Of a DNA stretch of 64,000 bases, positions 36,065-45,126 are shown piece after piece. The translations under genes were made by a program, and so were the position numbers. The notes below the pieces were generated by a model that was not told the DNA's origin, did not search any database, and was given only the letters and a program-made list of their open reading frames with translations. Source of the stretch: Gluconacetobacter azotocaptans. Lineage in GTDB: Bacteria; Pseudomonadota; Alphaproteobacteria; Acetobacterales; Acetobacteraceae. The first letter of the stretch is position 1; the number at the start of each line of letters is the position of its first letter. The stretch spans positions 1 through 64,000 of the forward strand of contig NZ_JABEQF010000010.1 in the NCBI RefSeq assembly GCF_014174355.1, written 5' to 3'.

Positions 36065-36667
36065 TTATGCGGTCTTTTCCAGATCAGCCTGCCGCGAGGA
36101 CGCAAGATGAGTCCGCACGGTGGTGTAGGCGACGTTGATGATCTTCAGCCGCTCCTCGGCGTGCCGGTCGCCCCCGTTGGCGTCGGGGTGATGGCGGCGC
36201 GCCAGATCCTTGTAACGGACCTTGAGTTCGTCCATCGACAGCGGCCAGTCCAGACCCAGCGTGCTCAACGGCTGTCGCAGGGCCTCGGGCGCTTCGGGGC
36301 GCGTGGGGGGCGCGCCGCGCGCGCCCGGACGACGCGCGCCGTTCAGCAGGTCCAGCGGATCGAGCACGTCTTCTTCAGTGAAGTAGGCGCCACGCTGTCC
36401 CAGCCGCCAGGACGGCCGGTTCCACGAGACGTCGTCACGGATGTGCGCCTCGATCTGGCCGGGGGACATGCCCTTATAATAGTCCCACTTGGCATTATAT
36501 TCCCGCACGTGGGGCAGGCAGAACCAGAAATATTCGTTCAGGGTCTCACGCGATCGGGGCGCACGGTATCCGGCGGGCTCGTCGCAGCCGGCCATGTCGC
36601 AGCACCGCCCCGGCGCGTCCGGATCGGGATCGAAAGCCCTGTGTCGTGTGTTCCTTCTGTTCATCAT
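36065..36667 (-). CDS. J-domain protein with N-terminal cysteine/histidine motif
   Basis: A 200-residue DnaJ-like co-chaperone with the J domain at the C-terminus (about 130-195: LGLDWPLSMDELKVRYKDLARRHHPDANGGD), retaining the HPD motif needed to stimulate Hsp70. The N-terminal half has CCDMAGCDEPAGYRAP and YFWFCLPHVREYN, a Cys/His set that could bind zinc. Order with cobS-cobT and divergent bolA is conserved in Alphaproteobacteria, though its specific client is unknown. It may help assemble the chelatase, but that is speculation. Confidence 0.85.
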   Translation of the reverse strand: MMNRRNTRHRAFDPDPDAPGRCCDMAGCDEPAGYRAPRSRETLNEYFWFCLPHVREYNAKWDYYKGMSPGQIEAHIRDDVSWNRPSWRLGQRGAYFTEEDVLDPLDLLNGARRPGARGAPPTRPEAPEALRQPLSTLGLDWPLSMDELKVRYKDLARRHHPDANGGDRHAEERLKIINVAYTTVRTHLASSRQADLEKTA

Positions 36668-36737
36668 CTGGCGTTATGTGCGCCCGAACCGTATTCGTGC
36701 AAGTGAGAAGCGCACGTTGAAACAGGAAGGCAGATCA

Positions 36738-37049
36738 GTGACCCAGACAGGACAGGACCGCGCGACCCGGATCGAACGCGCCATTCGCGACCGCCTTGCG
36801 CCAGCTACGCTGGACATCGTCGATGACAGCGCCCGCCATGCTCACCATGCGGGCGCGCGCGAGGCGGGCAGGGCGGGCGAGACGCATTACAACGTCCTGG
36901 TTGTCAGCGCAGGGTTCGATGGCATGGGGCGGGTCCAGCGGTCGCGGCTGGTGCACGATCTGCTGGGCGGCGAGTTCTCCTCGGGTCTCCATGCCTTGTC
37001 CCTGACCCTGCGCACGCCCGAAGAACATGACCGGATGCCCCGCGGATGA
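36738..37049 (+). CDS. BolA family protein
   Basis: A 103-residue BolA-like protein: RIERAIRDRLAPATLDIVDDS, the GETHYNVLVVSAGFDGM strand region with the conserved histidine, and RSRLVHDLLGGEF with the ligand-type histidine. BolA proteins bind Fe-S clusters with monothiol glutaredoxins and may regulate transcription. The start is GTG 36738 behind AGGAAGG; the frame opens upstream without a better site. It overlaps the lolA-like gene by four bases. Confidence 0.88.
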   Translation: MTQTGQDRATRIERAIRDRLAPATLDIVDDSARHAHHAGAREAGRAGETHYNVLVVSAGFDGMGRVQRSRLVHDLLGGEFSSGLHALSLTLRTPEEHDRMPRG

Positions 37050-37651
37050 ACGCGCGGCCCGTGACCCGCCGCCTTCTACTGGGGGCGCCCCTGGCGCTCG
37101 CGGCCTGTCAGGCCATGCCCAGAACGGGGGGCGGGCATGACGTCGCGCGGATCGCACATTATCTGAACACCACCCGGGGGCTGACCGCGCGGATGGTCCA
37201 GACCTGGCCGGACGGCGGCACCGGCGAAGGACGGCTCTCGTACGATCCGGGATATCTGCGCCTCGACTACGATACGCCCCATCCCATGAAACTGGTGGCG
37301 GCCGGCGGCCATCTGGTCTTCCGCGATTCGCTGCGTCAGTCGGTCACGCGCATGACGCTGTCGCGCCAGCCGCTTGGCCTGCTGCTGGCCACCCCCGTAC
37401 AGCTTGGCGGGGCCATTACGGTGACATCGGTGCAGCATGGCAGCAACGTCGTGCAGATCTCGCTGGCCCGGACCTCCAACCCGTCGCAGGGCCTGCTGAC
37501 GCTGGGGTTTTCCGACTTCGCAGGCCAGCTCTCGCTGGTCGCGATCGAGATTCTGGATGAGCGGCGGAACCGCACGCGCCTGCACCTGACGGACGTGCAA
37601 ACGGGCGCCACGTTCCCCGACGGCTATTTCTCGTTGTCCACCGGAGAATAG
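37046..37651 (+). CDS. lolA: LolA-family protein with a lipoprotein signal
   Basis: A 201-residue protein of the LolA/LolB fold that ferries lipoproteins to the outer membrane. Core blocks are [36 protein letters not shown] and [20 protein letters not shown]. Unlike canonical periplasmic LolA, the N-terminus [21 protein letters not shown] ends in a lipobox (LAAC) with Gln at +2, predicting an acylated outer-membrane protein; TRRLLLG is also Tat-like. It may therefore act partly like LolB. The gene is coupled to bolA and its 3' end overlaps lipB by 28 bases. Confidence 0.82.
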   Translation: MNARPVTRRLLLGAPLALAACQAMPRTGGGHDVARIAHYLNTTRGLTARMVQTWPDGGTGEGRLSYDPGYLRLDYDTPHPMKLVAAGGHLVFRDSLRQSVTRMTLSRQPLGLLLATPVQLGGAITVTSVQHGSNVVQISLARTSNPSQGLLTLGFSDFAGQLSLVAIEILDERRNRTRLHLTDVQTGATFPDGYFSLSTGE

Positions 37652-38310
37652 GGGACGCTGCCGAACAGTTCCTGCCAGCATGCGCGCAATGCCGCGTCGG
37701 CCTCGGCCATCGTGACGGTTCGCCCCAGCGCATGAAGGCTGGTGACGCCATGTTCGCGAATGCCGCAGGGTACGATCCCGCCGAAATCGTCCAGGCGCGG
37801 CGCGACATTCAGCGCGACGCCATGCCAGCTTGTCCAGCGGGACACCCGGACCCCCAGGGCCGCAATCTTGTTTTCCGTCCCGGTGCGGGGATCGGCAACC
37901 CATACGCCGATGCGGCCGTCGCGCCGCTCCCCCGTTACGTCGAAGCGCCGCAAGGTCCGGATCAGCCATTCTTCCAGCGTCTGGACATAGTCCCGCAAAT
38001 CACGCGCGGGAACGACGCCGTGCGGCCGGGTCAGGTCCAGCATCACATAGGCGACCCGCTGACCCGGCCCATGATAGGTCCATTGGCCGCCGCGGCCGGC
38101 GGCATAAGTCGGGAAACCCTGGGGATTGAACAGATCTTCGTCCCGGGCCGATGTTCCGGCCGTGAAGGTGGGCGGATGTTCCAGCAGCCAGACCCGTTCG
38201 GGGGCGGTGCCGCCGCGGATTCCCGCCACCTGGCGCTCCATCTCGGCAATGGCATCGGGATAGGGCACGAGGCCGGCGCTGGAATTCCAGAGAATCGTGT
38301 TTTCGGTCAT
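37624..38310 (-). CDS. lipB: Octanoyl-[ACP]:protein N-octanoyltransferase
   Basis: A 228-residue LipB that attaches octanoate to lipoyl domains before LipA adds sulfur. [34 protein letters not shown] (catalytic lysine) and FGGIVPCGI (catalytic cysteine) are present. The ATG at 38308-38310 starts the homologous sequence ([11 protein letters not shown]); an ATG six codons upstream is possible. It converges with the lolA-like gene, overlapping its end. lipA is not in the window. Confidence 0.93.
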   Translation of the reverse strand: MTENTILWNSSAGLVPYPDAIAEMERQVAGIRGGTAPERVWLLEHPPTFTAGTSARDEDLFNPQGFPTYAAGRGGQWTYHGPGQRVAYVMLDLTRPHGVVPARDLRDYVQTLEEWLIRTLRRFDVTGERRDGRIGVWVADPRTGTENKIAALGVRVSRWTSWHGVALNVAPRLDDFGGIVPCGIREHGVTSLHALGRTVTMAEADAALRACWQELFGSVPYSPVDNEK

Positions 38311-38383
38311 TGCCCGTCGGTCATGCATCAGTTATACGGCCTCCGTCACACGGTATCGCCCAGGCGGTGACCGTTGTCACGGT

Positions 38384-38469
38384 GCGGTCGTGGCGGAATG
38401 GTAGACGCGCAAGCTTGAGGTGCTTGTGGGGGAAACCCCGTGGAAGTTCGAGTCTTCTCGACCGCACCA
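38384..38469 (+). tRNA. tRNA-Leu (anticodon GAG)
   Basis: The acceptor GCGGTCG pairs with CGACCGC; the anticodon stem CAAGC/GCTTG encloses TTGAGGT, anticodon GAG. A long class II variable arm (GTGGGGGAAACCCCGT) and a T loop TTCGAGT follow. CCA is encoded at 38467-38469. Confidence 0.96.
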
Positions 38470-38852
38470 ATATCCTGTCCCGTCCGGGGCGGTCGATAAA
38501 AATCCCTGCTTGAAAATTCGTGGGGGATGGTCGGCGGATCATCTCGCCTCATGCTGTCCCGGGAATCCCCGATCCGGGCAGTCGCGCACTTATTTTTTCG
38601 CCTTCCCGCAACGCTGGAACACGTTCCATCGTTAACCCCGACGGCGGGAAACAGCAGTTCGGATGCGCTTGAAATCAGGCATGGTGACCGGAAAATCGGA
38701 TCAACTGTGCAATGATGCCTTACATAAGTCATTTTTTTCTCAAAATTTGCGGATAGAAGAATTTCACGAGCAACCGGTTAACGGCTGTTGTTTCCCTCCG
38801 ACGGAAGCGATTGAATGTTCTGGATTCATAACGCGAATAGAAGGTGACGTTT
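38470..38852. other. Intergenic region between tRNA-Leu and galU
   Basis: No gene is supported in these 383 bases. The segment from about 38690 to 38850 is markedly more AT-rich than the surroundings (for example CATTTTTTTCTCAAAATTTG) and probably holds the galU promoter. The ribosome site AAGGTGA lies at 38841-38847. I see no direct repeat of the tRNA 3' end that would mark an integrated element. Confidence 0.6.
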
Positions 38853-39731
38853 GTGATAAAGCCCTTGCGAAAAGCCGTCCTTCCGGTGGCGGGCCTTGGC
38901 ACGCGATTCCTGCCGGCGACCAAAGCAATGCCAAAGGAAATGCTGCCTGTCGTCGACAAGCCGCTGATCCAGTATGCGATCGACGAGGCACGCGCCGCCG
39001 GGATCGATCAGTTCTGCCTGATCACGGGACGCGGCAAGGATTCGCTGATCGATTATTTCGACGTTGCCTTCGAACTGGAAACGACACTCCGCGAGCGCAA
39101 CAAGATCGAGGCGCTGGAGGCACTCGCCCCGACCAGTATCGAAGCCGGGGCGCTGAGCGCCGTCCGCCAGCAGGAGCCGCTGGGCCTGGGCCACGCCATC
39201 TGGTGCGCCCGCAGCTTCATCGGGGACGATCCGTTCGCGATCCTGCTGCCCGACGATATCGTCAAGAGCGATGTGCCGTGCCTGAAGCAGTTGGTGGACG
39301 CCTACAACCAGACCGGCGGCAACGTGGTGGCGGTGACCGAGGTGCCGCGCGAACACACCAACCGTTACGGCATCCTCAAGACCGGCCAGGATGACGGCAA
39401 GCTGGTCGAGGTCGCGGGACTGGTCGAGAAACCGAAGCCCGAGGATGCGCCGTCGAACCTGTCCATCATCGGACGCTACATCCTGACCGCCGACGTCATG
39501 CCCCATCTGGCGAAGCTGGAGCGCGGCGCGGGTGGCGAAGTCCAGTTGACCGACGCGATGGCCAAGGTCATAGGACATGTGCCGTTCCACGGCCTGCGCT
39601 ACGAGGGACGCCGCTTTGACTGCGGCAACAAGATCGGTTTCCTCGAAGCCCAGATCGCGTTTTCGATCGACCGCCCTGACCTGGGGTCGGCCGTGCGCGA
39701 ATTCCTGAAAACCTATACCGGTGAAATTTGA
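38853..39731 (+). CDS. galU: UTP--glucose-1-phosphate uridylyltransferase
   Basis: A 292-residue GalU making UDP-glucose for polysaccharide (including cellulose) and glycolipid synthesis. The nucleotide-binding signature [20 protein letters not shown] and [13 protein letters not shown], and later [17 protein letters not shown], are all present. The start GTG 38853 ([13 protein letters not shown]) has AAGGTGA six bases upstream; a GTG nine bases earlier (38844) falls within that site and is less likely. Its stop TGA shares one base with the following ATG, so it is coupled to the phosphomannomutase gene. Confidence 0.94.
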   Translation: MIKPLRKAVLPVAGLGTRFLPATKAMPKEMLPVVDKPLIQYAIDEARAAGIDQFCLITGRGKDSLIDYFDVAFELETTLRERNKIEALEALAPTSIEAGALSAVRQQEPLGLGHAIWCARSFIGDDPFAILLPDDIVKSDVPCLKQLVDAYNQTGGNVVAVTEVPREHTNRYGILKTGQDDGKLVEVAGLVEKPKPEDAPSNLSIIGRYILTADVMPHLAKLERGAGGEVQLTDAMAKVIGHVPFHGLRYEGRRFDCGNKIGFLEAQIAFSIDRPDLGSAVREFLKTYTGEI

Positions 39732-41140
39732 TGTCTTTCACGCATAAGTTCGATCCGACCAGCCTGCGCGAATACGATATCCGTGGAATCGTGGGCAAGA
39801 CCCTGCATCTCGAGGACGCTTTCGCGATCGGCCGGACGTTCGGCAGCATCGTGGCCCGCAAGGGCGGCCGGACGGTCGTGATCGGATATGACGGCCGCCT
39901 GTCGTCTCCGTCGCTGGAAGAGGCTCTGGTGCAGGGCGCCCTGGCCTCGGGGGTCGAGGTCGTGCGCGTGGGGCGCGGCCCGACACCGATGCTCTATTTC
40001 GCCTCCGTGACGCTGAAGGCCGACGGCGCGATCATGGTGACGGGCAGCCATAATCCGCCGAACTACAACGGCTTCAAGATGATGCTGTCCGGCAAGCCGT
40101 TCTTCGGCGAGCAGATCAAGGAACTGGGCGCGCTGTCGGCCGCCGGCGACGTCGTGCCGGAAGCCGCGGGGACCGTCCGCAGCATCGACATCAAGGACGA
40201 TTACATTGCCCGCCTGATCCAGGACTGGGACGGCGGCACGCGTAAGCTGAAGGTCGTCTGGGATAACGGCAACTCGGTCGCGGGCGAGGTCCTGGCCGAA
40301 CTGGTCAAGAAGATCCCGGGCGAGCACACCATCCTGAATGGCGAGATCGATGGAACCTTCCCGGCCCATCATCCGGACCCGACGGTTGCCAAGAATCTGG
40401 AACAGATGATCGCCAAGGTGGGCGAGATCCATGCCGACATCGGCATCGCCTTTGACGGCGACGCGGATCGCATCGGGATTGTCGACGACAAGGGACAGAT
40501 CCTGTGGGGCGACCAGATCCTGGTCATCCTGGCGCGTGACGTCCTGCGCGAACGGCCGGGTGCGACGATCATCGCCGACGTGAAGGCCAGCCAGGTCCTG
40601 TTCGATGAAATCGCCAAGGCCGGGGGTACGCCGCTGATGTGGCGTACCGGTCATTCGCTCATCAAATCGAAGATGGCCGAAACCTCCTCGCCGTTGGCGG
40701 GCGAAATGTCGGGCCACATCTTCTTCGCCGACAAATGGTACGGCTTCGATGATGCGCTGTATGCCGCGATCCGGCTGCTGGGCATCGTCGCCCGTCTGGA
40801 CGTGCCGCTGTCGGCGGTGCGCGACGCCCTGCCCGAAACGATCTCCACCCCCGAATTGCGGTTCGACTGCGACGATACCCGCAAATTCGCGGTGATCGAG
40901 GAGGTAGCGGCCCGCCTGAAGGAAAGCGGCGCCGACGTCTCGCTGATTGACGGGGTCCGCGTCAACACGAAGGACGGCTGGTGGTTGCTGCGGGCCTCCA
41001 ACACCCAGGCGGTGCTGGTGGCGCGGGCCGAGGGCAACACCGAAGCCGGCCTGGAGCATCTGAAAAGCGCGCTGACCGAACAGTTGGAGAAATCGGGCAT
41101 CGCCGCGCCGGATTTCTCCGGGGAAAATGCCGGCCACTGA
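39731..41140 (+). CDS. Phosphomannomutase/phosphoglucomutase
   Basis: A 469-residue alpha-D-phosphohexomutase of the AlgC/ManB type. The phosphoserine loop is [16 protein letters not shown], the Mg loop [14 protein letters not shown], the sugar-binding loop [18 protein letters not shown] and the phosphate loop near the C-terminus [17 protein letters not shown]. It interconverts hexose 1- and 6-phosphates, supplying glucose-1-phosphate to GalU and probably mannose-1-phosphate. The ATG at 39731 overlaps the galU stop by one base. An intrinsic terminator follows. Confidence 0.92.
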   Translation: MSFTHKFDPTSLREYDIRGIVGKTLHLEDAFAIGRTFGSIVARKGGRTVVIGYDGRLSSPSLEEALVQGALASGVEVVRVGRGPTPMLYFASVTLKADGAIMVTGSHNPPNYNGFKMMLSGKPFFGEQIKELGALSAAGDVVPEAAGTVRSIDIKDDYIARLIQDWDGGTRKLKVVWDNGNSVAGEVLAELVKKIPGEHTILNGEIDGTFPAHHPDPTVAKNLEQMIAKVGEIHADIGIAFDGDADRIGIVDDKGQILWGDQILVILARDVLRERPGATIIADVKASQVLFDEIAKAGGTPLMWRTGHSLIKSKMAETSSPLAGEMSGHIFFADKWYGFDDALYAAIRLLGIVARLDVPLSAVRDALPETISTPELRFDCDDTRKFAVIEEVAARLKESGADVSLIDGVRVNTKDGWWLLRASNTQAVLVARAEGNTEAGLEHLKSALTEQLEKSGIAAPDFSGENAGH

Positions 41141-41173
41141 TCGCTGCCTTTCATAGGCTTTGAATATTCGGAG

Positions 41174-41202
41174 ACGGCTTGGTATCCTGCCAAGCCGTTT
41201 TT
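41174..41202 (+). terminator. Intrinsic terminator of galU-phosphomannomutase
   Basis: ACGGCTTGG (41174-41182) pairs perfectly with CCAAGCCGT (41190-41198) around a 7-base loop, followed by a run of T to 41202. It lies 34 bases after the mutase stop codon. Confidence 0.88.
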
Positions 41203-41281
41203 CGTTATGGCCGATGGGGCGCGTGCACCCCATGCGATCGCCGCCAGCGCGGCGCGTCCCGGTCCGGAGTTCCGTGATCTC

Positions 41282-41467
41282 ATGCCCGCTCCCTCAGCCT
41301 TCCGGTCGTTCCTGGAACCCGGACAGTCCGTTATCCATCCCGATCATCCGGAATGGGGACGAGGACAGGTGCAGTCGGCCGTCGCCCACCGCGTGACGGT
41401 CAATTTCGAGAATCAGGGAAAGGTGCTGATCGACGCCTCCGTGATCACGCTGACCCTCCTGTCCTGA
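41282..41467 (+). CDS. DUF3553 family small protein
   Basis: A 61-residue protein with the DUF3553 pattern [25 protein letters not shown] followed by [15 protein letters not shown]. This is a small beta-rich, Tudor/CarD-like module of unknown function, found in Alphaproteobacteria and at the C-terminus of some UvrD helicases. The frame is open back to an ATG at 41207, which would lie immediately after the terminator; ATG 41282 gives the normal domain size. Neither has a clear ribosome site. It precedes moaA by 13 bases. Confidence 0.75.
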   Translation: MPAPSAFRSFLEPGQSVIHPDHPEWGRGQVQSAVAHRVTVNFENQGKVLIDASVITLTLLS

Positions 41468-41480
41468 GATCCATGCAGTG

Positions 41481-42494
41481 ATGACGCCGTTCCAGGATTC
41501 CTTCGGTCGATCGGTGACCTATCTGCGCGTGTCGGTGACCGACCGGTGCGACATGCGCTGTGTCTATTGCATGTCGGAAAACATGGTGTTTCTGCCGAAG
41601 GCGGAGATCCTGTCTTTCGAGGAGCTGGAGCGCATTTGTGGGGCATTCATCCGCACTGGCGTGACACGGATCCGTATTACCGGGGGCGAACCCTTGGTGC
41701 GTCGGGATATTGATTCATTTTTCAACGCCTTGGGGAAATATATTCATAAACCGGGTGATGATGGCCATCTGGACGAACTGACCCTCACCACCAATGGCTC
41801 CCGCCTGTCGGTCCACGCGGAGATGTTGCGACGGGCAGGGGTTCGACGGGTGAATGTCAGCCTGGATTCCCTTGATTTTGAACGATTCGGCCGCATTACC
41901 CGCCGCGGGCGCCTTGATCAGACACTGGAGGGCATTCGCGCCGCGCGCGACGCCGGCCTTGCGGTGCGGATCAATACCGTTGCCATGGCCGGCGTAAACG
42001 ACGACGAATTCGACACCCTGCTGTCCTGGTGTGGTGAGATCGGCGCCGATCTGTGCCTGATCGAGACGATGCCGATGGGCGAGACCGGCGAGGACAGGAC
42101 CGACCGCTATCTCCCGCTCTCGACGGTCCGGGCCGATCTGGAACGGCGTTGGACCCTGGAGCCCCTGTCCCTTCGGACAGGAGGGCCGGCCCGCTATCTG
42201 CGGGTTGCCGAAACGGGCCGGCTTCTGGGCCTGATCACGCCGATGACCCATAATTTCTGCGAAAGCTGCAATCGGGTCCGGCTGTCTTGCACCGGGCAGT
42301 TCTATACCTGCCTGGGGCACGAGGGAGCGACCGACCTTCGTCAACCGGTGCGGGACGGGGCCAGCGACGCGGAATTGCTGGCTCTGGTCCGGGACGCCAT
42401 CGGCCGCAAGCCGAAGGGTCATGATTTCGTAATCGGCCGTCGGCCGGATGACCCCGCGGCCATCAGGCGGCACATGAGCGTGACCGGGGGATAA
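41481..42494 (+). CDS. moaA: GTP 3',8-cyclase (molybdenum cofactor biosynthesis MoaA)
   Basis: A 337-residue radical SAM enzyme that starts molybdopterin synthesis. The SAM cluster is CDMRCVYC and the second cluster [29 protein letters not shown] binds SAM. The C-terminal GG tail needed for activity is present (SVTGG). The region around 41700-41765 has more AT-rich codons than its neighbours. A GTG three bases earlier is an alternative start. moaC and moaD/E are not nearby; moeA is 20 kb away. Confidence 0.94.
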   Translation: MTPFQDSFGRSVTYLRVSVTDRCDMRCVYCMSENMVFLPKAEILSFEELERICGAFIRTGVTRIRITGGEPLVRRDIDSFFNALGKYIHKPGDDGHLDELTLTTNGSRLSVHAEMLRRAGVRRVNVSLDSLDFERFGRITRRGRLDQTLEGIRAARDAGLAVRINTVAMAGVNDDEFDTLLSWCGEIGADLCLIETMPMGETGEDRTDRYLPLSTVRADLERRWTLEPLSLRTGGPARYLRVAETGRLLGLITPMTHNFCESCNRVRLSCTGQFYTCLGHEGATDLRQPVRDGASDAELLALVRDAIGRKPKGHDFVIGRRPDDPAAIRRHMSVTGG

Positions 42495-42536
42495 TATTTA
42501 TTCTATTATCATATAGTTATTTTATATTCTTCAGGG
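42495..42536. other. Short AT-rich patch between moaA and the methyltransferase gene
   Basis: About 40 bases made almost wholly of A and T (ATAATATTTATTCTATTATC and onwards) interrupt a GC-rich region at the convergent 3' ends; the last codons of the methyltransferase lie in it. It may help terminate both transcripts, but no clear hairpin is seen. Confidence 0.5.
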
Positions 42537-43377
42537 CGTCTTCCAGCGGCGTCGTAAATTGCCCGGGACGTAACGGCTTCGGCTGAGCCGCATCGGGGGC
42601 CCAGCCGGTCATGATCGCAAGGCGCAAGGGCACCGCCAGACTCTCGCCTTCGGACGACGCCAGATCGGCCAGCGCCGCCGGAAACAGGCTGATGGGGGCG
42701 AAGCGGCGGCTGCGCAGGGTCAGGGCGTTGGTTTCCCCGGCGGCCCGCAAATCCCGCAGCAGGCCCATGGGCGTGCGATAGTCCAGCAGGATCGTGTCCG
42801 CATCCGCGACGGGCAGCGCGAATCCCGCCCGTTGCAGCAGTGACGCGCAATCCCGCAGGTCGGGGAACGGCGATACGCGCGGCGAGGCGCCGCCCAGCAG
42901 GGCGCATTCGGCGTCGGTCAGCGCATGTCGCAGGCCCGACAGGCTGGGCAGCACCGGCAGGCTGGCCAGGAACAACCCGTCCGGTTTCAGCGCGTGACGG
43001 ATCTGCGCCAGGGCGCCGGGCAGGTCGTTGACCCAATGCAGCGACAGGTTGGCGACCACCAGGTCGAACGCGCCCGGTCCGAACGGCAGCCATTCCTCGT
43101 CGGCGCACAGGCAGGGCGTGCCGTTCAGCCGGGCCATCTCGGGCGCCAGATCGCACGAAATCACGCTGTCGATGCCCCGGCCGCGCAGGCGCGGGGCCAC
43201 GACGCCGCGCCCCCCGATATCCAGCGCCGCGGCGAAACGGTAGGTCGTATCGTCCAGGCGATCGAGCAGGCGCTCGGCGACCTCGTCCAGGATCGCGGTG
43301 ACGCTGCCCACCTGCCGTGCGGCGCGATCGCGATGCTGGCGCACGGCGCGGCGATCGAAAATCACGGAATCGTTCAT
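42517..43377 (-). CDS. SAM-dependent methyltransferase-like protein (NDUFAF5/BioC-like)
   Basis: A 286-residue class I methyltransferase fold. VIFDRRAVRQHRDRAA at the N-terminus and DLVVANLSLHWVNDLPGALAQIRHALKPDGLFLAS match the BioC/NDUFAF5-like group. Motif I is weak (AAALDIGGRGVVAP rather than the DxGxGxG pattern). The human relative NDUFAF5 is a complex I assembly hydroxylase rather than a methyltransferase, so the reaction is open. It is divergent from comF, an arrangement conserved with grxC and DUF1178 in Alphaproteobacteria. A separate BioC domain exists at 60500. Confidence 0.8.
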   Translation of the reverse strand: MNDSVIFDRRAVRQHRDRAARQVGSVTAILDEVAERLLDRLDDTTYRFAAALDIGGRGVVAPRLRGRGIDSVISCDLAPEMARLNGTPCLCADEEWLPFGPGAFDLVVANLSLHWVNDLPGALAQIRHALKPDGLFLASLPVLPSLSGLRHALTDAECALLGGASPRVSPFPDLRDCASLLQRAGFALPVADADTILLDYRTPMGLLRDLRAAGETNALTLRSRRFAPISLFPAALADLASSEGESLAVPLRLAIMTGWAPDAAQPKPLRPGQFTTPLEDALKNIK

Positions 43378-43427
43378 AGGGAGGATGTGCTCTTTCGACC
43401 CGGCGCCGCCAATGGCACCTTTGCGTG

Positions 43428-44282
43428 ATGAGTCTGTATCGCGACACCGGGGCAGTCGTCGCCCGGGGAATCATTCCCGGCGCGACACGCGCGCTGCTCC
43501 GGGCGGGATCGTTGCTGCTCGATACCCTTCTGCCGCCCGATTGCCCGTCCTGCCACGGCGACGTGGATCGGGCCGGACATTTCTGCCCGACCTGTTTCAG
43601 GCAACTGACCTTCATCGCCGACCCGTGCTGCGCGCGGTGCGGGCAGCCCTTCGTCTCGGCATCGTTCGGCGGTGCGCGGATGATATGCGCCCCGTGCGAG
43701 GAAACGCCGCCCCCCTGGCACGCCGGGCGGGCCGCGCTGGTCTATGACGAGTGGTCGCGTCGCCTGATCCTGGGACTGAAATACGGCGACCGCACCGAAC
43801 TGGCGCCGATTCTGGCGGCCCATATGGGCCGGATCGGGCGATCCATGCTGGACCGTGCGGACATCGTGGTGCCGGTTCCACTGCACCGGCGGCGGCTGTT
43901 CGGGCGACGCTACAACCAGGCGGCCCTGCTGGTTTGGGCGCTGGCCCGGCAGGCGCGCATTGCCGTGGGTCCCGACACGCTGGTTCGTGTCCGGGCCACC
44001 GCGCCGCTGGCGCGGCTGGGCCGTGCGGCGCGGCGCGATATCCTGCGTGGCGTCATTGCGATTCGACCCAGGCGGCGTGACGCCATCGCGAATCGGCGCG
44101 TCGTTCTGGTGGACGACGTCATGACGACAGGTGCGACTCTGGGGGAATGCACGCGCGTCCTGCTGGCGGCCGGGGCGGCGTCGGTCGATGTGCTGGTCGC
44201 GGCCCGCGCGCCCGCGCCGGACGAACCTCGCCATTCCGAGAAAAGCGCCGTATCGCGAGAACGGTATGCCGTGGCGAGATGA
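43428..44282 (+). CDS. ComF family phosphoribosyltransferase-like protein
   Basis: A 284-residue ComF/GntX-type protein. The N-terminus has a double zinc-finger (CPSCHG, CPTC, CCARCG, CAPC), and the C-terminal half is a type I phosphoribosyltransferase fold with RRYNQAALL and the PRPP loop VVLVDDVMTTGAT. ComF helps DNA uptake in competent bacteria, possibly with helicase partners; elsewhere its job is unclear. The ATG at 43428 follows a GTG three bases earlier. The C-terminus extends about 25 residues past the usual end. Confidence 0.85.
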   Translation: MSLYRDTGAVVARGIIPGATRALLRAGSLLLDTLLPPDCPSCHGDVDRAGHFCPTCFRQLTFIADPCCARCGQPFVSASFGGARMICAPCEETPPPWHAGRAALVYDEWSRRLILGLKYGDRTELAPILAAHMGRIGRSMLDRADIVVPVPLHRRRLFGRRYNQAALLVWALARQARIAVGPDTLVRVRATAPLARLGRAARRDILRGVIAIRPRRRDAIANRRVVLVDDVMTTGATLGECTRVLLAAGAASVDVLVAARAPAPDEPRHSEKSAVSRERYAVAR

Positions 44283-44342
44283 ATGCGCTATGTTTATCAT
44301 GCCGTGTCTGACATTCCCCCTGCTGCCCAACAGAGGACGAGC

Positions 44343-44603
44343 ATGCCCAAGATCGAGATCTATACCCAGCCGGGTTGCCCCTATTGCGTCCGCGCTGTGC
44401 GCCTGCTCGAGCAGAAGGGCATGAAATTCAACGAGATCCGCGCCCTGCACGGCACGCCTGAACGCAAGGAGGCCCAGGAGCGTTCGGGCGGCCGCACGAC
44501 GGTGCCGCAGATCTTCATCGACGGACGGCATATTGGCGGGTGCGACGACCTGATGGCACTGGAACGCAGCGGCAAACTCGATCCGCTTCTGTCCGTCGCC
44601 TGA
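44343..44603 (+). CDS. grxC: Glutaredoxin 3
   Basis: An 86-residue dithiol glutaredoxin. The active site is CPYC in YTQPGCPYCVRAVRLL, and the glutathione-binding TVPQIFIDGRHIGGCDDL is intact. The ATG at 44343 begins MPKIEIYTQ. It reduces mixed disulfides with glutathione in the cytosol. It lies between comF and DUF1178 in a block conserved in Alphaproteobacteria. Confidence 0.95.
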   Translation: MPKIEIYTQPGCPYCVRAVRLLEQKGMKFNEIRALHGTPERKEAQERSGGRTTVPQIFIDGRHIGGCDDLMALERSGKLDPLLSVA

Positions 44604-44621
44604 CAACCCCCGGGAGGTCGT

Positions 44622-45071
44622 GTGATCCGCTATCAGTTGCGTTGCGGGGACGGGCACGGGTTCGAGGGCTGGTTTCCCAGCAGCCACGCATTCGACACCC
44701 AGGCCCAACGCGGGTTGCTGTCCTGCCCGCAATGTGGCGCCTCCGACGTGACCCGTGCGCTGATGGCCCCGGCGGTACGCACCGTGCCAGCAACGCCGCC
44801 GGCGCCGGCCGGAGACCACGCGGCACCGACCGAACGCGACGCGGCGATGCCGGCCACCATGCGGGCCGCATTGCAGCGGTTGCGACAGGAGGTGGAACAG
44901 CGATGCGAGGATGTCGGTGATCGTTTCGCCGAGGAAGCACTGAGGATCCATCGGGGCGAAACCGAAGAGCATGGCATTTACGGCAACGCCACGGAGGAGG
45001 AGAGGGAACGCCTGGCCGACGAGGGCGTGGACATCATATCGGTGCCCTGGGTCAGGCGTGCCGACAGCTGA
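44622..45071 (+). CDS. DUF1178 family protein
   Basis: A 149-residue protein with the DUF1178 N-terminal pattern MIRYQLRCGDGHGFEGWFPSS and a rubredoxin-like CPQCGASD that with the first cysteine may bind zinc. The C-terminal block EALRIHRGETEEHGIYGNAT is highly conserved in the family. The start is GTG 44622 behind GGGAGG. Function is unknown. In relatives a carbon-nitrogen hydrolase gene usually separates it from grxC; here the two are 18 bases apart. Confidence 0.9.
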   Translation: MIRYQLRCGDGHGFEGWFPSSHAFDTQAQRGLLSCPQCGASDVTRALMAPAVRTVPATPPAPAGDHAAPTERDAAMPATMRAALQRLRQEVEQRCEDVGDRFAEEALRIHRGETEEHGIYGNATEEERERLADEGVDIISVPWVRRADS

Positions 45072-45126
45072 GAAACGTCGGGGATGAATGTGTGTGACGG
45101 TGCGGCCTGATGCAGGACCGGGAAAA

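Noticed and set aside
38384-38852. tRNA-Leu followed by a gene-poor AT-rich stretch, suggesting an integration site
   Set aside because: No integrase, no mobile genes and no repeated tRNA 3' end were seen; the next genes (galU, phosphomannomutase) are core genes.
42517-43377. Calling this gene bioC
   Set aside because: It has a weak SAM motif, sits in the conserved comF-grxC neighbourhood, and a better BioC domain is present in the biotin locus.
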